The notes under the pieces were generated by a model. The model was given only the letters and a program-made list of their open reading frames with translations, made no database searches and was not told the DNA's origin. Below are positions 41,993 through 49,965 of a DNA stretch of 64,000 bases, piece by piece. The stretch comes from Candidatus Limnocylindrales bacterium. Lineage in GTDB: Bacteria > Moduliflexota > Moduliflexia > Moduliflexales > JAUQPW01. Where the stretch lies: contig DATMBG010000058.1 in the NCBI GenBank assembly GCA_035559535.1, positions 62,001 through 126,000 of the forward strand. The letters are read 5' to 3'. Within the stretch, counting starts at the first letter, position 1; each line of letters opens with the position of its first letter. The position numbers and the translations under genes are program-made.

Positions 41993-43849
41993 ATGAACGA
42001 AAAAACCATCAAGATTTTATTGGAAGAAGCTGCCCTTACTCCGGAACAACTGGCTCAGGTACGAGAAGAGCAGAGAAGATCTGGAACGAGTCTTCAGATT
42101 ACTCTGGATAAAATCGGGCTCGGAGAGGAAAAGATCGTAAAAATTTTAAGTGAGAAATTCCGTATTCCCATGGTGGATTGGTCCAACGTACAAATAAATC
42201 CCGAAGTTTTAAGTATCGTACCGGAAGAAAAAGCAAGGAAATATTTGGTATTTCCCCTGTCTGTGGAGCGCATGGAACGACGACAAGGCCGGATCACCCT
42301 GGCCATGGTGGATCCCCTGGATCTCGCCACACTTACCGAAATCAGCTTCATGACTGGCTGTAATATCAAACCCCTGATCGCCTCAGAATCTTCTATTCTG
42401 AATGCCATCAAGAAATACTATGGGATGGTAAGTGAAAAGATCGAAAGTCCGGAAGAAAAGGAATCCGGCGGACCTATGGGGATAGGTTTGAAGCCCTCCG
42501 TCCTGGGAGAAGAAAAAGCCTCTCCCATTAAAGGGATTGAAGAATTACGTACCCTGGCCAAAGATCTTGCAGGATCTATAGAATCCCTGGAGGAGAAAGA
42601 AGAAGTCATTCCGGCAGGACCAGAAAACCAGGCGGATAAGTGGCTTGTTCAGATTTTAACCCAGGCCTTTAAAAAGGGGGTCAGCGAAGTCCATCTGGAT
42701 CCCCACGAACGGGGCTTGACGGCTCGCTATCGTATAGACGGTATTTTATATAACTTCGGAGAATCTCCCCCAGGACTGAAAAAAGCCGTTATTTCCGCTT
42801 TGAAACAACGGGGTCAAATCACGGTACCTACCGATAAAGTACCTTATCAAGGGGATCTTATCCTTAAACTGGACTCAAAGGAAAAAGTGGAATTTCTCGT
42901 TTCTATGTGCCCCACTTTTTATGGAGAAAAAATTACCTTAAAAACAAAAAAGAAGGCCACAGATTTGCTGGATGTGACCAGATTGGGGTTTGAAGAAAAT
43001 ACTTTAAAAATGTTTCTTAAACTCCTGGATGTTCCCGATGGTCTCATTTTAATTACCAGCCCCCTGAATGGAGGGAAAACCACGACTTTCTATGCCATCC
43101 TTCAATATCTCAATCGTCCCCATCTAAATATCGTAACGCTTGAAGATATGATCGAGTACTCTATCATGGGAATCAACCAGAGTTACCTGGAAAATCCAGA
43201 AAAGATCCGAGAAAAAGCTTTCCAATTGATGGATTATCATCCAGATGTGTTTGGGATAGGGGAAATTCTCAATAAAGAAGCGGCTCGAATCGCCTTAGAT
43301 CTTTCCTCTCAAACCCTGGTCCTTGCCACCTTAACGGCCTCCGATACCGCCAGTGCCCTCCTCCAGTTCTTTTCCCTGGTAGAACCTCGTACCAACTGGG
43401 AGCGAAGTTTGGTCCTGGATTCCATTAATTGCATTGTTTCTCAGCGGCTTGTTCGACAAATCTGTCCCACCTGTAAAGAGGAACTAAAACCCCAAGGAAA
43501 TACCTCTGGATTTAACAAACTCACCCTGGGCTTATCGACTTCTTCGGAAATACCTAACCCAGGAATCCCCCCAGGTCCCTCTGAAAAAGAAAGTAGTATA
43601 CCTTCCTTTTATAAAGGAAAAGGATGTGCAAACTGCTATCAAACAGGTTACAAAGGCCTGACCGGTCTTTTTGAAATTATGAGAATCACCCGAGAAATTA
43701 AAGATATGGTTCTCTCAGAACCTTTAACCGGTAACCTGAGAAAAATTCTACGGGACCTGAAAATGACTACCCTGGAAAAAAGTGGGATGCAAAAGATAAA
43801 AAATGGAATAACCTCCTTTGAAGAGATTAAACGGGTACTGGCCTGGTAA
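41993..43849 (+). CDS. MshEN-domain GspE/PilB-like protein with damaged ATPase motifs (2)
   Basis: 618 residues, 8 bp after gene 1. Its N-terminus (ILLEEAALTPEQLAQVREEQ, LQITLDKIGLGEEKIVKILS) is a more divergent MshEN domain. The secretion-ATPase half has a Walker A of SPLNGGKTTT (Lys362-Thr363 kept, first Gly replaced by Ser356), a Walker B of GIGEILN (Glu kept, Arg-Asp lost), TLTASD in place of the His-box, and zinc cysteines CPTC...CANC split by a Pro/Ser-rich insert (about 500-545). Gene 1 and gene 2 are damaged at different motifs, so a mixed hexamer with complementary sites is conceivable. Alternatively both are regulatory pseudo-ATPases. Confidence 0.85.
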   Translation: MNEKTIKILLEEAALTPEQLAQVREEQRRSGTSLQITLDKIGLGEEKIVKILSEKFRIPMVDWSNVQINPEVLSIVPEEKARKYLVFPLSVERMERRQGRITLAMVDPLDLATLTEISFMTGCNIKPLIASESSILNAIKKYYGMVSEKIESPEEKESGGPMGIGLKPSVLGEEKASPIKGIEELRTLAKDLAGSIESLEEKEEVIPAGPENQADKWLVQILTQAFKKGVSEVHLDPHERGLTARYRIDGILYNFGESPPGLKKAVISALKQRGQITVPTDKVPYQGDLILKLDSKEKVEFLVSMCPTFYGEKITLKTKKKATDLLDVTRLGFEENTLKMFLKLLDVPDGLILITSPLNGGKTTTFYAILQYLNRPHLNIVTLEDMIEYSIMGINQSYLENPEKIREKAFQLMDYHPDVFGIGEILNKEAARIALDLSSQTLVLATLTASDTASALLQFFSLVEPRTNWERSLVLDSINCIVSQRLVRQICPTCKEELKPQGNTSGFNKLTLGLSTSSEIPNPGIPPGPSEKESSIPSFYKGKGCANCYQTGYKGLTGLFEIMRITREIKDMVLSEPLTGNLRKILRDLKMTTLEKSGMQKIKNGITSFEEIKRVLAW

Positions 43850-43994
43850 AGGGTGAAAATACTCTGACCGGCCACAAAGACCTGAGAGGTAATAAAAGTT
43901 GAGAAAATTTTTACTCTGGTAAACCTGTGGTTCTTGAGGTTAGTATAAAGTATTAAACCCAAATATTCCATTTTCTTTTGTTGATGTTTGCTTT

Positions 43995-45881
43995 ATGAAC
44001 GACCCCTCTAATAAGTTCTCTAATCTCATTCATCCTCTTTCATTGGGATCGCCTTCTGCTAAAGCGAAGGAAGAGATCGAAGACCTTAAAAGCTATCTAG
44101 AAGTCTCGAGGGATTTTCAAAATGACAAGGAAGTTGATCTGATAAAGGAAATTCTCCTTCTCCTGGAAAAGGCCATTAAAGTCTGTCAGATTTATCATTC
44201 CGGTCATCCCACCTATCAGAAGTTTATCGAACTGCTTGGAAAACGCTTCGAAGTCTGTCAGACCCACATTGACCCCATCGTCCTTCGTATAGAGCAATTT
44301 GAGATTATTTTCGAAGATGAGGTGGTTTATAAAAATTCCGATAAAAACGTGAGTGTGGCCTTCAAGCTCTTCAAAGATGGCATCACCTTCCTGTCCTTTT
44401 ACAAAGGACTTACCCAACAGGAAATCGTAGAGTTTGTCGGCGCTTTAGCCTTAGCTTCCAGGGATGAAAATAAAAGTGAGGATCTTCTGACCCTCTTCTG
44501 GGAGAAGGATTTCGAACATATTGCCTATCAAGTTATAGATCATTTTATTGAAACGGAATTGGCCGATAATGAGGAATATAAGGCTTTCATTGAAAAACTT
44601 AATTCAGAGTCAGGAGTTGACTTGAAGACCATCCCTCCAGAAGACCTGAGATCCGATGAGCCGACCGAAATAGCTCTGGAGTTCGGTTTTTCCCCGGAGA
44701 TATTCCTTCAACCCCTCCCGGATTCCTCGGATTGGAAGAAAGAAGAACTGATTCCTCTTACTCAATCGGATTTAGAAGAGATAAAGAAAATTAAAGAGCA
44801 GATAAATACCGAAACCCCCCTCAATCTGGTTTATAAGATGACGGCCATTCTTTTTGAGGTTCTCCACTTGAGGAAAGGCCTATCCGAGTATAAAGAAATT
44901 CTAAATGTTTTAGAAAAAATCGTCGAACCGCTGGTCGCTCACGGTAATTTTTTCTCAGCCAGTGAAATCCTTCAAAAACTAAGAAGAGAAATCATCCCCT
45001 TGGCAACCCAGCTCTCTCCGGAGCATTTAAAACTCGTCCAGGATGTTATAGATCGTATAGGGAACCTGCAAGGGATAAACCGGGTTGAGATGGGGTTGAA
45101 GTCCCTTCACCCGGATCGATTAGGATGGGTCCTGGATTTTCTAACCCTTCTCAGCCCCCAGGCGATTCCTTATCTGGCCGGTTTATTAAAGAAAGTTCGC
45201 GACTCCCGGGTTCAAAAAGTTCTTTACGAGGCTATCCTGGCCTTAGGACGGGAGAATATTTCCATGCTGTTGACCGCTCTGGAGACCGGAGCCCTTCCCA
45301 TGACTTCAGAAATCGTCTCCCTGATTTTAGAGCAACAAAAAACAACAGAAGAACATAGAGAAGAATGGGTACGCCTGACCCATCTTGCCCTTCATAAAGA
45401 TCCTAAAGTTCGAGAAAGCCTGGCAGATGTTTTAGGTAAATTGCCTCACCCCATGTCGGGTTCTTTATTGCTAAAGCTTCTTCAAGACCCTGATCCGGGA
45501 GTTCGAAGCCGGGCTTTAACCAGCCTATCCCATTTCCATGATGACAAAATAGCCGCAGGACTCTTAAAAATCATCATTCGGAAGGATTTCAATACGAAAC
45601 CTTTTGCGGAAAAAAAAGAATTTTTCAAGGCCTTAGGAAATCAGAAATCGATTAGAACGATTCCTATCTTACGCAAAATTCTTCAAAGGGAAGAGAGGTG
45701 GTTCAACCTGGGGAAATATGATGAAGTAAGGCTAGGCGCCACTCTGGCCCTGGGTATATTAGGGGCGCAAGAAGGACCCCTGGCCCTGGCAGCCCGGGAA
45801 GCCTTGAAGGAAGGAACACAATCTCGAAGGAAAATAGTGAGAGAAGCCTGTGAAAAAATTTTGAAAAAAATCGGCTCTTAG
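43995..45881 (+). CDS. HEAT-repeat protein with HD-GYP-associated N-terminal domain
   Basis: 628 residues. Residues of about 55-200 (KAIKVCQIYHSGHPTYQKFI, IEQFEIIFEDEVVYKN, SVAFKLFKDGITFLSFYKGL, EIVEFVGAL) match the N-terminal domain of the HD-GYP protein encoded downstream. Then a linker and alpha-helical HEAT units follow at about 400-628 (DPKVRESLADVLGKL, DPGVRSRALTSLSHF, EVRLGATLALGILG). It is cytoplasmic, with no signal or membrane segment. HEAT arrays bind proteins, so this may link the phosphodiesterase to the GspE/PilB-like pair. No clear ribosome binding site is seen before the ATG. Confidence 0.72.
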   Translation: MNDPSNKFSNLIHPLSLGSPSAKAKEEIEDLKSYLEVSRDFQNDKEVDLIKEILLLLEKAIKVCQIYHSGHPTYQKFIELLGKRFEVCQTHIDPIVLRIEQFEIIFEDEVVYKNSDKNVSVAFKLFKDGITFLSFYKGLTQQEIVEFVGALALASRDENKSEDLLTLFWEKDFEHIAYQVIDHFIETELADNEEYKAFIEKLNSESGVDLKTIPPEDLRSDEPTEIALEFGFSPEIFLQPLPDSSDWKKEELIPLTQSDLEEIKKIKEQINTETPLNLVYKMTAILFEVLHLRKGLSEYKEILNVLEKIVEPLVAHGNFFSASEILQKLRREIIPLATQLSPEHLKLVQDVIDRIGNLQGINRVEMGLKSLHPDRLGWVLDFLTLLSPQAIPYLAGLLKKVRDSRVQKVLYEAILALGRENISMLLTALETGALPMTSEIVSLILEQQKTTEEHREEWVRLTHLALHKDPKVRESLADVLGKLPHPMSGSLLLKLLQDPDPGVRSRALTSLSHFHDDKIAAGLLKIIIRKDFNTKPFAEKKEFFKALGNQKSIRTIPILRKILQREERWFNLGKYDEVRLGATLALGILGAQEGPLALAAREALKEGTQSRRKIVREACEKILKKIGS

Positions 45882-45882
45882 T

Positions 45883-45942
45883 AATTAACAAAGACTTATT
45901 ATCGATTGTTAATTAGGAGGGGCTGATGGTTCATCGTGAATA
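45883..45942 (+). promoter_or_regulatory. Hairpin plus 5-codon mini-frame coupled to the HD-GYP start
   Basis: AATTAACAA (45883-45891) and TTGTTAATT (45906-45914) form a 9-bp stem. AGGAGG (45915-45920) follows, 4 nt before an ATG (45925) that opens a five-codon frame, MVHRE, whose TAA ends at 45942. The GTG start of the HD-GYP gene (45936) overlaps its last codons. This arrangement suggests coupled translation. Confidence 0.45.
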
Positions 45943-47384
45943 AACCTACAACCTCGACTTTTCTGCCCGGAGAACTGGAAAAGCTTACGGAAAGGCAAAT
46001 CGGTAAATTCGGAATAACTTTTATCCTCCAGCTTTATGGCTCGCTGAAAACCATCCACCTTCACGAATTTCATCATCCTGCCGTAGGAAAATCTCTGGAA
46101 AAACTCTACAGCACCTTAACTGACTTACAAAGCAAGATTGGGGATCTTGTCCTCCAACTGGTTGACGAGTACCTCTTTCTCAATGAGATTCGACTCCCCA
46201 TCCATGCGGAAAGTTTTATGGCTTACGATGTTATAGCAAGCCGGATGAAAAGCTATCGAATAGGTGGAATGGTCTTTCTTAGAGGCGTAGATCTGGAAGA
46301 ATTAAAGAAATTTATGTATCTTTTCCTCCAGATAGATTCGCAATCCCAAGAACCTTTTAAACAACTTACCGCATCCCTGCGTAACCATGCCATCACCGGT
46401 ATCCGGCTTCTTCGACCGGAGGAGATCGCTAAAAACGTAAAATCCACTGCTGTAGATATTCGGGAGAAAGCTAAAATGGCCTACTTTCGAACTATTTTCG
46501 TTGCAAAGCAAACCGCTCAGGATGTTCTGGAAAAAGAGACCCTGAATGTAAGACGCGTGAAACGTGCCGTTCAGCCCATTGTAGATCTTGTGCTACAGGA
46601 TGAGTTTGCTTTACTGGGGTTGATGACGATTCAGAACTATGATGCCTATACTTCTAATCATTCGGTTAATGTTTCCGTTTATTCCATTATCTTAGGACAG
46701 AGGTTGGGGCTTTCCAAAAAACAATTGGGAGATTTAGGGGTTACGGCCCTCTTTCATGACATCGGGAAAACCGAAATACCCCGTAAAGTTCTCAATAAAC
46801 CTTCTAAACTAACCGACGAGGAGTGGCGTGTATTACAGGAACACCCGATTACGGCGGCTATTGCCCTGGTAAAATTGAAGGAAGTCAGTGAGTTAATCGT
46901 GAAGGCTATGATTGTAGGTTTTGAACATCATTTAAACTATGATCTCTCGGGATATCCCAAACTTACCCGACAAAGGAAACAACATCCCTTTAGCCGAATT
47001 GTAAGTATTGCTGATTGCTTTGATGCTATGACCAGTGCCCGCGTTTATAGTAAGCCTATTTCTCCGGATAATGCCCTGGCGCTCATGCTAAAAAAAAGCG
47101 GGAAAACCCATGATCCGGTCCTTTTAAAACTCTTTATCAATACCATAGGGGTTTATCCGGTAGGAACTTTGGTTCAACTTAATACCGGAGAACTCGGAAT
47201 CGTTCTTCGCACCAATCCCAGGGAAATTCTACGCCCGCAAATCAAGCTGATCCTGGATAGTCAGGGCCGTAAGTTGGATGGCGAAGTGATTAATCTGGCT
47301 GCTCAGGGAGAAACCTTCAAAAGAGACATCGTCAAGGTCCTAAACCCTACCGAGTACGGAATCAATGTATCAGATTTGATGTAG
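45936..47384 (+). CDS. HD-GYP domain cyclic-di-GMP phosphodiesterase
   Basis: 482 residues from a GTG start. Residues of about 20-130 match the N-terminal domain of the HEAT protein upstream (LKTIHLHEFHHPAVGKSL, LVDEYLFLNEIRLP). The HD-GYP domain spans about 230-400: NHSVNVSVYSIILG, ALFHDIGKTEIP (the HD pair), EHPITAAI, GFEHHLNYDLSGYPKL (GYP kept; the usual HHE is HHL) and ADCFDAMTSARVY. It should hydrolyse c-di-GMP with bound metals, though the HHE change may lower or alter activity. It follows two proteins with MshEN domains, so a local c-di-GMP circuit is likely. Confidence 0.88.
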   Translation: MNKPTTSTFLPGELEKLTERQIGKFGITFILQLYGSLKTIHLHEFHHPAVGKSLEKLYSTLTDLQSKIGDLVLQLVDEYLFLNEIRLPIHAESFMAYDVIASRMKSYRIGGMVFLRGVDLEELKKFMYLFLQIDSQSQEPFKQLTASLRNHAITGIRLLRPEEIAKNVKSTAVDIREKAKMAYFRTIFVAKQTAQDVLEKETLNVRRVKRAVQPIVDLVLQDEFALLGLMTIQNYDAYTSNHSVNVSVYSIILGQRLGLSKKQLGDLGVTALFHDIGKTEIPRKVLNKPSKLTDEEWRVLQEHPITAAIALVKLKEVSELIVKAMIVGFEHHLNYDLSGYPKLTRQRKQHPFSRIVSIADCFDAMTSARVYSKPISPDNALALMLKKSGKTHDPVLLKLFINTIGVYPVGTLVQLNTGELGIVLRTNPREILRPQIKLILDSQGRKLDGEVINLAAQGETFKRDIVKVLNPTEYGINVSDLM

Positions 47385-47487
47385 CTTTGTTCCTCTTTGT
47401 GCTCTGCAGGCCGGGCTATGTGCCAAAACGAAACGAATTTTAAGGACCCCTTGAGGCCGGTAGAGGCCTGGTGGATTCATAGGTAAC

Positions 47488-48846
47488 ATGAAAATTTACC
47501 GTTATGCTAAAAAAAGCGAGAATAAAAATTTCCTTGGAACCTTTTGCCTTTTATCTTTTCTTTTACTGGCTTTTTTCATCGTGGGGTTGATTTCCGCAAC
47601 TCCCTCCCCAGGCCAGAAATCCCAGGAGACTGATACCGAATCGGAACTCTTAACAAATGTGGAGGAAGTGTTCAAGGAAGTCAGTCAGATCCGAGGCCTG
47701 GAAATCAAGTATCCTATTCGGAAGGGGTTTAAATCCCAGGTAGAATTACGGGCATTTGTGCTAAAAAAGTTAGAAGAGGAGTACACCGATCAGGAAATAG
47801 CGGCTGAAACTAAAGCCATGGTTAAATGGGGGTTCTTCCCTAAGGATATACAACTTAAAGAATTACTGGTAAATCTACTGGCCGAGCAGGTAGCTGGCCT
47901 GTACGATCCCAAGGAGAAAATATTTTATATTTCCAACTGGATTCCCGGATTCCTTCAGAAACCCATCATGGCCCACGAATTGACCCATGCCCTCCAGGAT
48001 CAGTATTTCGATTTGGATCAATTTTTGCGACGTGTTAAGGATAATGATGACGAGGTTCTGGCTCGAACGGCTCTTATTGAAGGGGAAGCCCTGGCCGTCA
48101 TGATTGAATATCTCCTGAAGCCTCAAGGACTGGATTTCTCAACTTTAACGGATTTGATTCCCCGACTGAAAAACCAGATTTCCATTCTCGGAGGAGATTT
48201 AGGAGAGGGAAGTCAAATTCCTGAAATCATTAAAGAAACCCTTTTATTTCCCTATTTACAGGGAATTTCATTTGTTCAGACCTTCCGAAAATCCCACCCC
48301 TGGAAAGATTTCTCGGAAATTTATGCGGATCCCCCGGCTTCTTCAGAACAGATTCTCCATCCTGAGAAATACTTCGATGCTCGGGATCGCCCGATTCCCA
48401 TTACCTTGGAGAGCATCTCAGATCTGTTACCGAAGGACTGGAAGGAAATTTACACCAACGTATTAGGGGAGTTAGGAATTTCTATTTTGATAAAAAAGTT
48501 TGCAGGGGAAGAAATGGCCAAACTGGCTGCGGGAGGTTGGGGGGGAGACCGATACAAACTTTTAGAAGATCCAAATACAGGAAACCTGCTGCTAATTCAT
48601 TTCTCCACCTGGGATTCGCCAAAAGATGCCATGGAGTTTTTTCTGGCTTATCGGCAGGTGGTGGAAAATAAATATACTTCGGCACAACTCCTTCAATCCG
48701 AGAAGCGGAGGTATTATCTGTGGTCTACAGGGGAAGGGGAGGTGTATCTGGAAATAAAAGGAACGGATGTCCTGGTCATTGAGGGAGCCTCTGAAGACCT
48801 GCTGCCAGCCATCCAGAAAAGGTTGTGGGACAGCCGGAAAGGTTAA
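47488..48846 (+). CDS. Exported neutral zinc metallopeptidase-like protein
   Basis: 452 residues. A hydrophobic stretch (about 17-37) acts as signal or anchor. IMAHELTHALQDQYFDL holds HExxH (His163, Glu164, His167), the gluzincin-type zinc site, and ALIEGEALAVM some 25-30 residues later supplies a likely third ligand (Glu). Fits a membrane-bound or secreted peptidase of a poorly described group; the substrate is unknown. AGGTAAC directly precedes the ATG. It lies 103 bp after the HD-GYP gene on the same strand and could belong to that operon, but an AGGCC/GGCCT hairpin lies in the gap. Confidence 0.78.
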   Translation: MKIYRYAKKSENKNFLGTFCLLSFLLLAFFIVGLISATPSPGQKSQETDTESELLTNVEEVFKEVSQIRGLEIKYPIRKGFKSQVELRAFVLKKLEEEYTDQEIAAETKAMVKWGFFPKDIQLKELLVNLLAEQVAGLYDPKEKIFYISNWIPGFLQKPIMAHELTHALQDQYFDLDQFLRRVKDNDDEVLARTALIEGEALAVMIEYLLKPQGLDFSTLTDLIPRLKNQISILGGDLGEGSQIPEIIKETLLFPYLQGISFVQTFRKSHPWKDFSEIYADPPASSEQILHPEKYFDARDRPIPITLESISDLLPKDWKEIYTNVLGELGISILIKKFAGEEMAKLAAGGWGGDRYKLLEDPNTGNLLLIHFSTWDSPKDAMEFFLAYRQVVENKYTSAQLLQSEKRRYYLWSTGEGEVYLEIKGTDVLVIEGASEDLLPAIQKRLWDSRKG

Positions 48847-48946
48847 TTTCCTTTCCGATCCTTCCTCTTTTACTCCCATATCCTTTCTCCCTTGAAACAT
48901 TTTCTTAAACTTGAATTAATTTTCGTTAATTTTTAATTTTAATTCC

Positions 48947-48975
48947 TTGACAAACATTTTTACTTATGGTATAAA
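48947..48975 (+). promoter_or_regulatory. Sigma70 promoter for ruvX
   Basis: TTGACA (48947-48952) and TATAAA (48970-48975) with the optimal 17-bp spacer. The transcript would have a leader of about 65 nt. Confidence 0.75.
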
Positions 48976-49048
48976 ATTTGCTATTATCAAACATCGAGCT
49001 AGAGATTTCTTTTATCCCCTTTACTCCTAGATGAAAAAGGTGACGCAT

Positions 49049-49492
49049 ATGTCTAAAATATTAGGACTAGACGTTGGTGATACCAAGATAGGGATAGCTA
49101 TCAGCGATAGGCTGGGTTTCATAGCTTATGGATTTGCTATCTTAAAAAGGAGAAATATCTATGGGGACATCCAGTATATACAGAGACTTATAAGAGAGCA
49201 GCATGTAGATGAATTGGTGGTCGGACTTCCTATTAAAATGGATGGACATAAAAGTAGACAAACGGAAAAAACCCTTATCTTTACTAAACTTTTAAGGAAA
49301 CAACTCAATATTCCGGTACATACCTGGGATGAAAGATTAACCACTGTCGAGGCGATTAAAACCTTAAAATCCGGTAAGATTAGAAGAAAACAAAGGGCTC
49401 ATTTAATAGACAAGGTGGCTGCAACCATTATACTTCAAAGTTATCTGGATAGAAAAAATTATCGAAATCATCCGGTAGATGTTTCTCTTTAA
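49049..49492 (+). CDS. ruvX: Putative pre-16S rRNA nuclease / Holliday junction resolvase-like protein RuvX (YqgF)
   Basis: 147 residues from the ATG at 49049, chosen because AAGGTGA lies 6 nt upstream. The ATG at 49031 has no ribosome binding site. Family signs: LGLDVGDTKIGIA (RNase H-like fold, Asp8), VVGLPIKMDGHKS, WDERLTTVEA (catalytic Asp/Glu) and a helix with DKVAATIILQSYL. In other bacteria YqgF helps mature 16S rRNA 5' ends. Transcribed alone from a strong promoter. Confidence 0.92.
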   Translation: MSKILGLDVGDTKIGIAISDRLGFIAYGFAILKRRNIYGDIQYIQRLIREQHVDELVVGLPIKMDGHKSRQTEKTLIFTKLLRKQLNIPVHTWDERLTTVEAIKTLKSGKIRRKQRAHLIDKVAATIILQSYLDRKNYRNHPVDVSL

Positions 49493-49519
49493 AAAATTAC
49501 CCTGAGTGGATAGGAGAGG

Positions 49520-49681
49520 TTGTATCTGCCAATAGGTTTCGATGCCCTCTTGGCGGATATAACCGGTCCTACCGGAGTTCTTTTTCTTAAGTCTCTAAGG
49601 GAAAGAAAAAGTCTTGAAGAAAGGGACAAAATCAACCCGCCTGAAATCCAAAAGATCTCATCCAAAATGAGAGGTTATTAA
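49520..49681 (+). pseudogene. Possible remnant of an IS110-type transposase
   Basis: A 53-codon frame (TTG start, TAG just before it) encodes LADITGPTGVLFLKSL, followed by a Lys/Arg/Glu-rich stretch. This resembles, in pattern only, the conserved DITG.TG...I.. segment of IS110-family transposases. The surrounding 49493-49965 gap has no other gene. It is short and could be chance, so confidence is low. Confidence 0.25.
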
Positions 49682-49789
49682 ATCTCCTTCAGGAGACAAA
49701 ATCTATCTACCCCAGCAAGAATAAAAAAAGATAAATCTCTTCTTTCGATTCCCTTCCCTTATTAAATCTAACCTTTTTAATAAAATTCC

Positions 49790-49858
49790 TTGACAAGTCA
49801 TAATTTAGTCATAAAGTCATAGTGATAAAGATGAGAACATTTGGAATGCGTCAAATGT
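49790..49858 (+). promoter_or_regulatory. Promoter with three AGTCATA repeats and a downstream dyad
   Basis: TTGACA (49790-49795) and TAAAGT (49812-49817) with a 16-bp spacer. AGTCATA occurs at 49796, 49807 and 49815, covering the spacer and the -10 region. ACATTTG (49837-49843) and CAAATGT (49852-49858) form a dyad just downstream. This arrangement is typical of a regulated promoter. It serves the radical SAM gene. Confidence 0.5.
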
Positions 49859-49965
49859 GGAGAATTATAAAAACAACTGTCTTTTATCTTGGGAATAGGG
49901 TAAGCCATTTTACAATTGCTAAAAACTCTAATTATAGCTGATCAAATCACAGGAGAGAGGTTGTT

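Noticed and set aside
49563-49588. CCGGT/ACCGG hairpin followed by TTCTTTTTCTT as a ruvX terminator
   Set aside because: Only a 5-bp stem, 70 bp after the gene and inside the possible transposase fragment; undecided, so not listed as a feature.
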